From positions 76,802,273-76,866,272 of the forward strand of contig JAUPFV010000003.1 of the NCBI GenBank assembly GCA_036936605.1: DNA of 64,000 nucleotides, read 5' to 3'. Origin of the DNA: Limnanthes douglasii subsp. nivea (Eukaryota > Streptophyta > Magnoliopsida > Brassicales > Limnanthaceae). Made by a program: the position numbers and the translations under genes. Below are positions 50,162 to 62,293 of the stretch, one piece after another. Numbering within the stretch: position 1 is the stretch's first letter; every line of letters begins with the position of its first letter. The notes below the pieces were generated by a model. The model was not told where the DNA came from. It ran no database searches and worked only from the letters and a program-made list of their open reading frames with translations.

Positions 50162-52536
50162 GGTATATCTATAGATATCCTAATGATGGTTTTGATAATG
50201 GATTTTGGCTGCTCCAAACTACCCTTACCTGGCCTTCGACGGTGTATTTTAAGCATTGGTGAATTCTTAAAGCAACAACATGCATCTTCGATAGCCAAAA
50301 TCTAACAAAGATGGAATTATAAAGAGTTGGACAATCATCCACTACAAACAAAACCCTCATAATATTTTCAAATGGTCATTTACCCAAGACAAATTCTCTT
50401 TCTAATTCCCCAATAATATCCACAGAGTTTTCTGTAAATTCCAATATATTTCTATTTGACCGAAGAATAATGGATGAGTTTTTCATCAACTTGTAAGTGG
50501 AAAAAGTAATATATTATCCGAGCTGCCAGTATCAATCAGAATACTTCAGATTTATGTTGCTTTAATAACAGCTACAATTACCACAAAATCCTCATGTGGC
50601 CCAACAACATTTCTTTTAAGTCATCCTCGTAATAAACGAAACTGAACTCAGATATAGATGAGTACACATTTTCATTCTAACTGTGTAGTCAAGCTAACTA
50701 CTTGTGTCTTTCAAGAGAAACTCATGGGATTTCTCACACTATCCCCTCCAAAAATGGTCAATAACTCAAAGAATTAACATAACTTGGAAACCTTTCCTCA
50801 TTTATCACATATCATATTTACCCGGCCATGATCCAGATCAGGATCCAAATAATTTGAATCTTCATGAAACTATTTGGTAATTACCATCGTATTTTCTTGT
50901 TTGGCTGCTTTTATAGCTTGTCTTCGAACATCAAGTAAAGTTGTATGTACACCACTTACACTTGGCAGTGACCTATGACCCACTTGTGTTATAAAAAAAG
51001 TAGTAAGCTTCCAAATCTATATTAACGACTGTATTTCATGCTTCAAAGAAATATAATCCTTAGTATTATGTCCTATATCATTGTGATATTTGCATAATCG
51101 TGTATTTCGATTTTTCCTTTGTGTTTAGAATGGTTGGGGACTTTGGAATTGAACATAATTCTTTGATCTGTTGTAAATAATCGCACATTTTCAATCAACT
51201 CTATGAAATAATTATATGGAACCCACAGATTTCTTGTAGGCCTAAATTTTTACCCCTGAGAAGATTGGTTCTATTTGTGTTGATGAGAATTCTATCTGTA
51301 GTCGTTCGAATGATTGCTAGCAATAGTTTATAGTTGGCCACTAACTTGTTAGGTTTAGATAAAAGAAACAAACATGGGCTTATGAGGTTGTCTCAATCTC
51401 TTGGCTTCTTCCACTATAATTTCTTTTACCACTTGGTTTAACAGACCAACCCAAGTCATCGCCTTCTTTTGAGTAACTGTATCAGCCAATAATCCAACTA
51501 AAATCCTTTGTCTAAATGAAACTATGGCTACTTGTTCGAAGTAGTTCACCAAGTTATGTCAAAAAAATTTAATGACCCCTGATGCAACCTATTATACCAT
51601 TTCAAGGCACTATCCTTGAAAATTTTAGAAAAATCTCTACACAATAACTTATTATCAGCATAAAAACTCATCATGACATTCTTGAATTACTCAAGATGTT
51701 TATCCAAATCTTTGCTCCCATAATATTTTTCAATTTTTGGAATATAAAATGCATAGGTAGATGTTAGGACATGATTTTTGTAGATAAAGGCGATTGCCTC
51801 CAATTATGCCCCTGACTATACAAGATCTTCATTAGATGTGGCGAATAAACCTGGTTCGGATTGAATAAAAAATTAACCATGAGCAAGTGGTCTATGTTAT
51901 GGTCAGTTGATCCTTTTACCTTTCCCTCATTTTTTGCTTCTTATCTTTACCCTTTAAGTACTTCTTTTTACCTAAAGAGTTTTGTTTACTAGATTTGCGG
52001 TGTTTATTCGAATGTTTTTTTAGATCAACGTTTTTTTTTGTGGCTTCTTTCGTTTTCTTATGATAATATTTGATGCTCGAAAAAGATAAGGAAATTTCAT
52101 ATTCTGAAGTGGAACCCTTACTAGACTCCGAAGAACAAGAATAATCTTTGGTTTGATGTTCATTTTAGAGGCTTTATAGGTTTTAGAAGATTGGTCAGTT
52201 TGTTGTCTCTTTGGGCTATATTGAGGATTACCATTTGGCCCATCAGGCTTTTAATGTTCTGATGGAAACTTCCCCAGAATATCCCTCTCATATTATCTTT
52301 GAGCTCTCAAAAAACCTCAGTTTCTCCTTGCAATTGGTCTCACTCCTCTTGCATAAGAAGTCTTTCTTTTTTTCATCAGTACATCTGGCGTTTATATATG
52401 CTCTTCTTTGATGATGACTCCCTTATTCTTTATGTGAGTATCGACTTGCATTTCATGATCCATCTTTTGAAAGGCTCTGAAGGCGAATTTCGTATGCCAT
52501 GTTTGAATTTTACAATCCAGGTACCTTACTCAATGG
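50162..52536 (-). pseudogene. gag and protease remnants of element E (unit 2)
   Basis: Copy of 40745-43122 with the same stops. The protease tail is at 50360-50169 and the FEQVAIVSFRQ segment of gag at 51552-51355. It carries a few private substitutions and a small deletion near 50200. Confidence 0.75.
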
Positions 52537-52874
52537 CTCCCACTGTAATCGCCAATTTTATAGTGGTTAATCTTATTCAAAAGCTATTTTGATAATGTAA
52601 GAAAGTGTAACAAATTTAAGATAGAGAGTAGAGAGATAATTTAGTTGCTTCAGTTATTATTTAGAAACAGAAAGTTCTATTTTATTAAATGCATTCTCAC
52701 AAATAAAACAAATATATTAAAATATAAATATTTAACTAAAAGAATAAATACAAAAGATAAATGTTGGTCTGATTCTGAATTTTCCCTTTTAACATTTTTG
52801 TCCTCATGAATCATAATTCAAATTTGCCTTTATGTTGGATCTTATTCAAATTGGTCTTTTATGTTGATAGATTT
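52537..52874 (-). repeat. primer site and 5' LTR of element E (unit 2)
   Basis: The primer site TGGCGATTACAGTGGGAG (52554-52537, minus) and the LTR from 52561, as in unit 1. The outer LTR end is an estimate. Confidence 0.5.
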
Positions 52875-53541
52875 AATTATTTTGCAATAATAAAAAATTG
52901 GAACAAAAGAGGTTAAATTAATTGAGTTATAAATTAAATGGGTGGATAGATTATTTATTTAACTAGAGTTTAATAATTTGGTTTAAAAGTGAATGGCTCG
53001 GAGAAAAATATATGGTAACTAGTAGTTAAAAAATTAACTTGAATAAGCTAAGTTAGTGAAACTAAAAATATATAGTAAATCAGTAAAAGTAAAAAGTAAA
53101 AATGTTAATGTTAATGTAATAGGATAAAAAATCTAAAATATGTTATTTGAGTGAGAATTTTATTTTTAAAAAAAGTATATATTTAGATGTCACGTTACAT
53201 CACCTAGTTAATCTGTCATGCACCATCGAACATATATGCAACATTCTTAAACATAACTAACGAGTTTGGATGCGAAAGAATCTCAGTGACATATGTTTGT
53301 AACAAGTGTTAAACACCGATGACCAATGACGGGTTTTAGCCAATCTTCTTTGTATCAAATTATTATTGAACGTCTTTGTGCATAACAATATTTACATAAG
53401 CTATTTATTTATAAAATAATCACAATTCGAACCACGTTTATCTTTGATTGATTTTTTATATTCTTTTTATTTGTTGTTTATTTTTGAAAATAATAAAATG
53501 TTCTTAAAAACACATCCATATCACTTTCTTTTTCTCTTTTT
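52875..53541. other. AT-rich spacer (unit 2)
   Basis: No gene is seen. Same sequence as 43461-44127, apart from the T/A run near 53163. Confidence 0.6.
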
Positions 53542-53720
53542 CCGCTACGCAACGAGTGCGTACAGGGTAAATCCTCAGTCTGATACAATAGCCTGCAAAC
53601 CAACGCCAGAAAGTAAACCACACAAAATGGCCGAAGAAAGCGTTTGTAGATGGACTCGAACTCATAACATTTGATCACGAGCATGTCTTATTCCACCAAC
53701 TCCGCTACCGCTTGAACGCA
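53542..53720 (-). mobile_element. tRNA-derived SINE-like element (unit 2)
   Basis: Copy of the unit 1 SINE; A box 53707-53695 on the minus strand, with the same B box and 3' body. Confidence 0.55.
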
Positions 53721-53978
53721 TATGTTTGTAAATTTGTACTAAAATAATAAATAATTCATACAATTTGACATTTTAACGAAGTTAAAGAGTATTAATACTA
53801 ATCAATATCTTGGGTACAAATAGTTTGATTCATAAGTATCGAACAACCATACTTTCATTTCATTAATTTAGGAGGACGCTCTTACATTCTTATCAACAAC
53901 AACATAATAAACTCTTTTAAAGTTCTATGGAGTTAAGAAAAAGTGAGAAGAAATTGTTGGGTTTAAAGTAAATTGTTA

Positions 53979-54345
53979 TCAATGGGGACTACCGGCGGCC
54001 ACCGTAAGAACCGCCTCCCGTGGTGGCGACGGGAGCACTGTAAAAGCCAAAATTGCACTAACTAGGGCCGCAATTGCGCCGAGAACGAAGCCAGGGAGAT
54101 TTCCTCCTCCAAATAGGGAGTTAAATGGTCCTCCTCCGACGGAGACGACCATTTGAGGGATAACAATGGCGAGATTCAAAACTCCAAGGGAAAGTCCTTG
54201 ACCGGCACCAGAACTGCTCGAGAAAATAGATGCCAAAGCGAAAGGAACACTGTATGAAATAGCTAATGGAATACCCAAAATCGCAAAAAAAAGGCTAATG
54301 CAGCACCCTTGATGGAATCAGGTGGCGGCGGAATACTTGCACTGG
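53979..54345 (-). pseudogene. SUT/SUC: 3' fragment of a sucrose transporter gene (unit 2)
   Basis: Same fragment as in unit 1, with the [13 protein letters not shown] sequence unaltered. The T run on the coding strand is eight here, so the gag fusion reads [12 protein letters not shown] and stops at 54263 before the transporter helices. The natural transporter frame (54278-53979) has no stop until its own end. Confidence 0.85.
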
Positions 54346-54871
54346 CCGACATCTCTTCCAGATCTCCGAATTGCTCAATAGCAGATGCAATCTGTAAGAA
54401 TTTTGTGGGAACCGCTCTGAGAAGTTTCTTAACCACATATGTCTCTTCCACTTTCTCTCCCAACACTCGAATATTGGTAACCAGGCTGTTCAGCTTCAGA
54501 TAGAATTCGTCTAATGGCTCATCGTCTTTCATGCTTAGAGCTTCGAATTCGCTCTTGAGGGTCTGGGCTCTAGCTGCTTTTACCTTGTCTGCTCCCAGGT
54601 ACATGGTTTTGACAGCCTTCCACGCATCCTTGGCCGTCTTCTTTTCTGCAAGTGACATCAGGACATCTTCTGGAACTCCCTGGTAAATAACAGCGAGTGC
54701 CTTTTTGTCGACCTTGTCTTCCACAGGAGCTTTAGGGTCCTTGGGTTCGATTGCCTCCCACACTCCGTGGGCTTGCATGAATACCGTCATTTTGAGAGCC
54801 CATGCAGTGTAGTTGGTTTTGCTCAACATCGGGTAGCTGAGACCAAAGGAGCTTTTGCTTGTCGTCTCCAT
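54346..54871 (-). pseudogene. truncated copia gag fused to the sucrose transporter (unit 2)
   Basis: Identical in protein to the unit 1 truncated gag. The fused frame runs from ATG 54871 to a stop at 54263. It sits directly downstream of the copia LTR (54910-55161) and primer site (54907-54896). Confidence 0.85.
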
Positions 54872-54895
54872 CTGAAGTTATGAACACCTCCTGAA

Positions 54896-54907
54896 GCTCT
54901 GATACCA
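54896..54907 (-). other. copia primer-binding site next to LTR (unit 2)
   Basis: TGGTATCAGAGC on the minus strand, as at 45481-45492. Confidence 0.9.
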
Positions 54908-54909
54908 AG

Positions 54910-55161
54910 TATTATCCTTTTTGAGAAAGTAAAACTGTGGTACTTCTTCGTTCATCAAATGCAGCGTACAAAGGAAATAAATAGGCAATAAACGAGGTGG
55001 AAGTTACAAAATAAGATCCACTAATCCCACTTCTCTCTTCACTTAATGCCCGTTACGTAACTCCTACACTCACGTAAAACTCTAAGACTCAGTTTAATAC
55101 TAACGGTTACTATAACTTAAATAAATAAAACATGTTTAGATTAAATACATAAAATGCAACA
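54910..55161 (-). repeat. copia LTR (unit 2)
   Basis: Copy of 45495-45746 with one visible difference (CACTCACG for CACTTACG). Polypurine tract at 55162-55174. Confidence 0.8.
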
Positions 55162-55201
55162 TGTCCCCCCCTAATCTCAACATGTTTTTCAAACCTCGAC
55201 T

Positions 55202-58200
55202 TCAGCTTCCCGAGCTCGCAGTAAGATCCTCAACCCCTATTGCCTTCCTCATTTCTTCAAATTTAACCTTCTCCGATGCTTTAGTTAAGATGTCTGCCCT
55301 CTGTTCTTGAGTCACCACGTGCTTAATGATCAACTCACCCCTTTCAATACACTCTCTAATAAAATGAAACTGTACGTCGATATGTTTGCTCCTCCCGTGT
55401 AGTACCGGATTCTTCATTAACTCGATGGCTGACCTGTTATCTATGTGGAGTATCACTGGTCCAACCGATTGTCCCGAGATTTCCTTTAGTAGTCCACGAA
55501 GCCATATGCTCTGACAAGCTGTTGTCGTGGCGGCCATGTACTCCGCCTCGCACGAAGATAGAGCAACCACTTTCTGTTTCTGCGATGTCCAAGATATTAA
55601 GCTCCTGTTAAGGTAGAAACACATGCCCCCAGTACTTCTCCTGTCGATAACATCTCCAGCAAGATCACTATCTGTAAACCCATACAACATCCTACTACTC
55701 TTCTCGTTTGCATAAACCAGCCCATACTCAATTGTCCCTCGAATGTACCTCAAGATATGTTTCACAGCTTGTTGGTGCTTCACTGTGGGTTTCTCCATGA
55801 ATCTGCTCACCACTCCCACAGCGTATGAAATATCTGGACGAGTGTGAGTTAGATATCGCAGACTTCCAACGATACATCTGTACTCAGTGGCATCAACAAT
55901 TACTCCTTCTTCATCTCTGTCCAACTGTAACTTATGCTCCATAGGAAATTTGGACGCGTTACAATTCATCATTCCAGATTTTTCCAGTAACTTCTTGGCA
56001 TATGATGACTGCTTCAGTGTAGTACGCATCTCTCCTTGGTTTACTTCTATTCCAAGATAAAACGACAATAAACCCAGATCACTCATCTCAAACCGTTTGT
56101 TCATTTGCTGCTTGAATGCTTCGATTTCCTGCTTGTCTGAACCTGTCACCAATAAATCGTCAACATACACACCCACTATGAGTATACTCCCTTCTTTGTA
56201 CTTCATGTACACCGCTTGCTCGTGTAAGCATCTGTCAATTCCCAACTCTTTCAAGCATCTGTCTAGCTTCGCATTCCACGCTCTAGGAGCTTGACGCAGC
56301 CCGTACAAAGCCTTCACCAGTCTATACACCATCTGTTCCTGTCCTTTCTTGACGAACCCCTCAGGTTGGATGAAATAAACTTCTTCAATGAGCTCTCCGT
56401 TTAAAAACGCTGATTTTACATCAAGATGATAAACTTCCCAACCTTCTTTCGCTGAAAGTGCTAGCAAGAGTCGAACCGTGTCAAGTCGTGCTACGGGAGC
56501 GAAAACTTCATCATAATCTATTCCTTTCCTTTGAACGTATCCCTTTGCGACGAGCCGTGCCTTATGTTTCACCACATTCCCATCTGGGTCCTTTTTTAAC
56601 TTATATACCCACTTCAAACCTATTGGTTTATGCCCAGGTGGTAAACTTGTGAGTACCCAGGTTTCGTTCTTCTCTATTGTCTCGAACTCCGTCTTCATAG
56701 CATCTTGCCAATCCTTCTCTTTTATGGCTTCGAAATATGACGTTGGTTCCTCAGCCTTTAATAACATCAGCTCATCAATCAGCTCAATGACCTCAGTGTC
56801 ATTATAAATATCTGCCAAAGGACTGAACCTCTTAGGTTCACTGCTCGTGGTAGATGATGTTCCAACAGTTTCAGCTGTTTTGGTCGTCGTAGTTTGTTGT
56901 GACGATGCCGATGACTGTGAAGTCATGGATTGCAGAGGAGTTGTGGGTTCATAATCTGCATCCACACTGTCCCCAGTTTCCGTGTTCTCGGTTACCTCAA
57001 CATAGCTCCCAGGGAAAGTTACTTCACCACCTGTTTCTTGTTCCCATGACCAGAAGGCTTCCTCTTGAAATACCACGTCCCTACTGACGTGTACAGTCCC
57101 TATTTGTGGGTCAAATAAGCGACTCCCTTTTGTTCCCGGCTCCTTACCGAGATACACCACCCTCTTACTACGATCATCCAGTTTCTTGACATGTATCGAA
57201 GGTATCTTCATAAATGCAATACACCCAAACACTCTTAAGTGTGTCAGGTCCGGCTTAGTCCCACTCCATGCTTCATATGGTGTTCTTCCGTTTAAACTTC
57301 GAGTTGGTAGTCGATTGAGAACATAGATCGAATGACGCACCGCTTCACCCCAGAGATACGCAGGTAGGTTTGCTCCCCTTAGAAAACTTCTTGCCATAGC
57401 AGCCACAGTCCTATTCCTTCGTTCCACCACCCCGTTTTGCTGCGGAGTGTATGGTGCTGTGTAATGCCTCAAAATACCAGCCTTCTCACAATACAAGGTG
57501 AATTCCTTGGAACAAAATTCACCGCCTCTATCTGTCCTCAAGATCTTTATGTTTTTCTCGCTCCCCTTTTCAACTAAAGCTTTAAAAAATTTAAACATCT
57601 CGAAAGCATTACTTTTCTCCTTTAACATGTAGACCCACATTTTCTTACTGAAATCATCAACAAATAGAAGGAAATAACGATTACCTCCAGTTGTCGTTGG
57701 TGTGATAGGGCCACAAATATCAGCATGAATTATCTCGAGTGCTTTCCTCGACACAGAGCTAGTTTGATGTGGGAAGGATTTTCTGGATTGCTTCATCATT
57801 AAACAACCTTCGCACCTTTTAAGTGGTTGAGTCATGCTTGGAATCCCGTATGCCATCTTCTCTCGCGACATTAATTCCAAAGCTTGAAAATTTACGTGCC
57901 CAAGACGAGCATGCCACAACCAAGTATCTTCTTCGGCCTTGTTAAACAAACATGTTGCTCTACTTTCTTCAACACTGATCTTATATAGTCGATTCTCTGT
58001 CCTTTTCACCTTCATCAATAGTCTTCCACTCGCCTCGTGAATCCACAAATAATCCCCATCAAGTACGACTTTATTCCCTGCCTCAGAAAGTTGTCCCAAG
58101 CTTATAATATTATTACAGAGATTTGGGATATAGTATACCTCTTCAAGCATCCTTTCTTCACCATTCTTGCACTGGAACGCCACTGTTCCCTTTCCCTTGA

Positions 58201-58546
58201 TACACACGGTCGATCCATCGCCAAACTTCACTTTCCCGGAGACACGCTCATCCAAGCTTTTGAATTTTCCACGCTGCCCAGTCATGTGATTGCTGGCGCC
58301 GTTATCCAAGTACCACACCTGTGACTTCTTTTGTTCACCTGCGTTTGTTCGAAGCTTTGGAACCACTCCATCCTCCTTCAGAAGCATAGATTCGATATCC
58401 ATTTGTCCGACCTCAACAACCAACAAGGCTGGCTCATCTTCTTGGATTTTCGAGAGATTTGCTTCTCTCGTCATGTCTTTCTCCTTCCTTGGTTTACGAC
58501 AGTCCGCAGCAAAGTGTCCCAGTGCTTGACAGTTAAAGCACCTCAC
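55202..58546 (-). CDS. copia pol (unit 2)
   Basis: 1114 open codons with all the copia motifs listed for unit 1 (CCHC finger, DNGASNHMTG, DDE integrase, YVDDLLVTG, HIDNRSAIEL). Protein differences from unit 1 are Lys for Glu in EQK-K/E-SQ and Gly for Ser in HADIC-G/S-P. Gly is the more usual residue in that integrase motif, so unit 2 is probably the ancestral state there. The 5' LTR is missing, as in unit 1. Confidence 0.93.
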   Translation of the reverse strand: MRCFNCQALGHFAADCRKPRKEKDMTREANLSKIQEDEPALLVVEVGQMDIESMLLKEDGVVPKLRTNAGEQKKSQVWYLDNGASNHMTGQRGKFKSLDERVSGKVKFGDGSTVCIKGKGTVAFQCKNGEERMLEEVYYIPNLCNNIISLGQLSEAGNKVVLDGDYLWIHEASGRLLMKVKRTENRLYKISVEESRATCLFNKAEEDTWLWHARLGHVNFQALELMSREKMAYGIPSMTQPLKRCEGCLMMKQSRKSFPHQTSSVSRKALEIIHADICGPITPTTTGGNRYFLLFVDDFSKKMWVYMLKEKSNAFEMFKFFKALVEKGSEKNIKILRTDRGGEFCSKEFTLYCEKAGILRHYTAPYTPQQNGVVERRNRTVAAMARSFLRGANLPAYLWGEAVRHSIYVLNRLPTRSLNGRTPYEAWSGTKPDLTHLRVFGCIAFMKIPSIHVKKLDDRSKRVVYLGKEPGTKGSRLFDPQIGTVHVSRDVVFQEEAFWSWEQETGGEVTFPGSYVEVTENTETGDSVDADYEPTTPLQSMTSQSSASSQQTTTTKTAETVGTSSTTSSEPKRFSPLADIYNDTEVIELIDELMLLKAEEPTSYFEAIKEKDWQDAMKTEFETIEKNETWVLTSLPPGHKPIGLKWVYKLKKDPDGNVVKHKARLVAKGYVQRKGIDYDEVFAPVARLDTVRLLLALSAKEGWEVYHLDVKSAFLNGELIEEVYFIQPEGFVKKGQEQMVYRLVKALYGLRQAPRAWNAKLDRCLKELGIDRCLHEQAVYMKYKEGSILIVGVYVDDLLVTGSDKQEIEAFKQQMNKRFEMSDLGLLSFYLGIEVNQGEMRTTLKQSSYAKKLLEKSGMMNCNASKFPMEHKLQLDRDEEGVIVDATEYRCIVGSLRYLTHTRPDISYAVGVVSRFMEKPTVKHQQAVKHILRYIRGTIEYGLVYANEKSSRMLYGFTDSDLAGDVIDRRSTGGMCFYLNRSLISWTSQKQKVVALSSCEAEYMAATTTACQSIWLRGLLKEISGQSVGPVILHIDNRSAIELMKNPVLHGRSKHIDVQFHFIRECIERGELIIKHVVTQEQRADILTKASEKVKFEEMRKAIGVEDLTASSGS

Positions 58547-58558
58547 TCTACTTCTGTC

Positions 58559-59290
58559 TCATACTCCACGAGTACTTCCTCCACCTCGAGTCCCTTTTCT
58601 ATTGGTTTTCCTTAACCATTCTTCTCGAGTCAACAAAAGCTGCCCCTCGCCGCTTTCTTTCTTCCTCCACTCATCTTCTGTCAGCAGCAATTGTCCCTGG
58701 TGTTTCTCCGTTGTCCCTCGCAATCTTTCCTCGTGGGCTTTCAAAGAACCAACGACTTCTTCTACCGACATCTCTTCCAGATCTCCGAATTGCTCAATAG
58801 CAGATGCAATCTGTAAGAATTTTGTGCGAACCGCTCTGAGAAGTTTCTTAACCACATATGTCTCTTCCACTTTCTCTCCCAACACTCGAATATTGGTAAC
58901 CAGGCTGTTCAGCTTCAGATAGAATTCGTCTAATGGCTCATCGTCTTTCATGCTTAGAGCTTCGAATTCGCTCTTGAGGGTCTGGGCTCTAGCTGATTTT
59001 ACCTTGTCTGCTCCCAGGTACATGGTTTTGACAGCCTTCCACGCATCCTTGGCCGTCTTCTTTTCTGCAAGTGACATCGGGACATCTTCTGGAACTCCCT
59101 GGTAAATAACAGCGAGTGCCTTTTTGTCGACCTTGTCTTCCACAGGAGCTTTAGGGTCCTTGGGTTCGATTGCCTCCCACACTCCGTGGGCTTGCATGAA
59201 TACCGTCATTTTGAGAGCCCATGCAGTGTAGTTGGTTTTGCTCAACATCGGGTAGCTGAGACCAAAGGAGCTTTTGCTTGTCGTCTCCAT
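58559..59290 (-). CDS. copia gag (unit 2)
   Basis: 243 codons, same protein as 49144-49875. It ends at the shared TGA (58552-58550), in the same register as pol. ATG 59290 lies 24 bases inside the primer site at 59326-59315. Confidence 0.9.
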   Translation of the reverse strand: METTSKSSFGLSYPMLSKTNYTAWALKMTVFMQAHGVWEAIEPKDPKAPVEDKVDKKALAVIYQGVPEDVPMSLAEKKTAKDAWKAVKTMYLGADKVKSARAQTLKSEFEALSMKDDEPLDEFYLKLNSLVTNIRVLGEKVEETYVVKKLLRAVRTKFLQIASAIEQFGDLEEMSVEEVVGSLKAHEERLRGTTEKHQGQLLLTEDEWRKKESGEGQLLLTREEWLRKTNRKGTRGGGSTRGV

Positions 59291-59314
59291 CTGAAGTTAT
59301 GAACACCTCCTGAA

Positions 59315-59326
59315 GCTCTGATACCA
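59315..59326 (-). other. copia primer-binding site at the array junction (unit 2 end)
   Basis: TGGTATCAGAGC on the minus strand, four bases before the restart of element E sequence at 59331. Confidence 0.9.
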
Positions 59327-59576
59327 AGTAGCCTTTATAAAGAAATACAACAACGAGGTGGTTTCTCTCAAAGATCAAGCCACATGAGAGACATAAGATG
59401 AAGTAGACACATATGCTGATGGGATCTTAGAGTCCCTAAACAAACAGGATGCCTCAATCAGATCTGACACGGTTTTGGAATTTCACAAGGTATTCTCTAC
59501 ATTAGCCTTTGGGTCTTTGTAGGAGCTGGTTCTAGGAATATTATGGCCCAATGATATTCCCATATCTTATCAGTTA

Positions 59577-61955
59577 GGTATATCTATAGATATCCTAATG
59601 ATGGTTTCGATAATGGATTTGTTTGGCTGCTCCGAACTACCCTTACCTGGCCTTCGACGGTGTATTTTAAGCATTGGTGAATTCTTAAAGCAACAACATG
59701 CATCTTCGATAGCCAAAATCTAACAAAGATGGAATTATAAAGAGTTGGACAATCATCCACTACAAACAAAACCCTCATAATATTTTCAAATGGTCATTTA
59801 CCCAAGACAAATTCTCTTTCTAATTCCCCAATAATATCCACAGAGTTTTCTGTAAATTCCACTATATTTCTATTTGACCGAAGAATAATGGATGAGTTTT
59901 TCATCAACTTGTAAGTGGAAAAAGTAATATATTATCCGAGCTGCCAGTATCAATCAGAATACTTCAGATTTATGTTGCTTTAATAACAGCTACAATTACC
60001 ACAAAATCCTCATGTGGCCCAACAACATTTCTTTTAAGTCATCCTCGTAATAAACTAAACTGAACTCAGATATAGATGAGTACACATTTTCATTCTAACT
60101 GTGTAGTCAAGCTAACTACTTGTGTCTTTCAAGAGAAACTCATGGGATTTCTCACACTATCCCCTCCAAAAATGGTCAATAACTCAAAGAATTAACATAA
60201 CTTGGAAACGTTTCCTCATTTATCACATATCATATTTACCCGGCCATGATCCAGATCAGGATCCAAATAATTTGAATCTTCATCAAACTATTTGGTAATT
60301 ACCATCGTATTTTCTTGTTTGGCTGCTTTTATAGCTTGTCTTCGAACATCAAGTAAAGTTGTATGTACACCACTTACACTTGGCAGTGACCTATGACCCA
60401 CTTGTGTTATAAAAAAAGTAGTAAGCTTCCAAATCTATATTAACGACTGTATTTCATGCTTCAAAGAAATATAATCCTTAGTATTATGTCCTATATCATT
60501 GTGATATTTGCATAATCGTGTATTTCGATTTTTCCTTTGTGTTTAGAATGGTTGGGGACTTTGGAATTGAACATAATTCTTTGATCTGTTGTAAATAATC
60601 GCACATTTTCAATCAACTCTATGAAATAATTATATGGAACCCACAGATTTCTTGTAGGCCTAAATTTTTACCCCTGAGAAGATTGGTTCTATTTGTGTTG
60701 ATGAGAATTCTATCTGTAGTCGTTCGAATGATTGCTAGCAATAGTTTATAGTTGGCCACTAACTTGTTAGGTTTAGATAAAAGAAACAAACATGGGCTTA
60801 TGAGGTTGTCTCAATCTCTTGGCTTCTTCCACTATAATTTCTTTTACCACTTGGTTTAACAGACCAACCCAAGTCATCGCCTTCTTTTGAGTAACTGTAT
60901 CAGCCAATAATCCAACTAAAATCCTTTGTCTAAATGAAACTATGGCTACTTGTTCGAAGTAGTTCACCAAGTTATGTCAAAAAAATTTAATGACCCCTGA
61001 TGCAACCTATTATACCATTTCAAGGCACTATCCTTGAAAATTTTAGAAAAATCTCTACACAATAACTTATTATCAGCATAAAAACTCATCATGACATTCT
61101 TGAATTACTCAAGATGTTTATCCAAATCTTTGCTCCCATAATATTTTTCAATTTTTGGAATATAAAATGCATAGGTAGATGTTAGGACATGATTTTTGTA
61201 GATAAAGGCGATTGCCTCCAATTATGCCCCTGACTATACAAGATCTTCATTAGATGTGGCGAATAAACCTGGTTCGGATTGAATAAAAAATTAACCATGA
61301 GCAAGTGGTCTATGTTATGGTCAGTTGATCCTTTTACCTTTCCCTCATTTTTTGCTTCTTATCTTTACCCTTTAAGTACTTCTTTTTACCTAAAGAGTTT
61401 TGTTTACTAGATTTGCGGTGTTTATTCGAATGTTTTTTTAGATCAACGTTTTTTTTTTGTGGCTTCTTTCGTTTTCTTATGATAATATTTGATGCTCGAA
61501 AAAGATAAGGAAATTTCATATTCTGAAGTGGAACCCTTACTAGACTCCGAAGAACAAGAATAATCTTTGGTTTGATGTTCATTTTAGAGGCTTTATAGGT
61601 TTTAGAAGATTGGTCAGTTTGTTGTCTCTTTGGGCTATATTGAGGATTACCATTTGGCCCATCAGGCTTTTAATGTTCTGATGGAAACTTCCCCAGAATA
61701 TCCCTCTCATATTATCTTTGAGCTCTCAAAAAACCTCAGTTTCTCCTTGCAATTGGTCTCACTCCTCTTGCATAAGAAGTCTTTCTTTTTTTCATCAGTA
61801 CATCTGGCGTTTATATATGCTCTTCTTTGATGATGACTCCCTTATTCTTTATGTGAGTATCGACTTGCATTTCATGATCCATCTTTTGAAAGGCTCTGAA
61901 GGCGAATTTCGTATGCCATGTTTGAATTTTACAATCCAGGTACCTTACTCAATGG
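59577..61955 (-). pseudogene. gag and protease remnants of element E (unit 3)
   Basis: Copy of the unit 1 remnant. Protease tail at 59778-59584; gag FEQVAIVSFRQ segment at 60970-60773. An extra T near 61450 lengthens the basic N-terminal piece of gag to an 82-codon frame (61582-61334; KHSNKHRKSSKQNSLGKKKY). Still broken by many stops. Confidence 0.75.
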
Positions 61956-62293
61956 CTCCCACTGTAATCGCCAATTTTATAGTGGTTAATCTTATTCAAA
62001 AGCTATTTTGATAATGTAAGAAAGTGTAACAAATTTAAGATAGAGAGTAGAGAGATAATTTAGTTGCTTCAGTTATTATTTAGAAACAGAAAGTTCTATT
62101 TTATTAAATGCATTCTCACAAATAAAACAAATATATTAAAATATAAATATTTAACTAAAAGAATAAATACAAAAGATAAATGTTGGTCTGATTCTGAATT
62201 TTCCCTTTTAACATTTTTGTCCTCATGAATCATAATTCAAATTTGCCTTTATGTTGGATCTTATTCAAATTGGTCTTTTATGTTGATAGATTT
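61956..62293 (-). repeat. primer site and 5' LTR of element E (unit 3)
   Basis: The primer site (61973-61956, minus) and LTR from 61980, as in units 1 and 2. The outer end is an estimate. Confidence 0.5.

Larger units (their letters stand above)
49916..59330. repeat. tandem array unit 2 (9415 bp)
   Basis: Second copy of 40499-49915, same order and orientation. Unit-specific changes include a shortened GGATTTTGGCTG near 50200 and an 8-A run at about 54287-54294. Confidence 0.95.
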
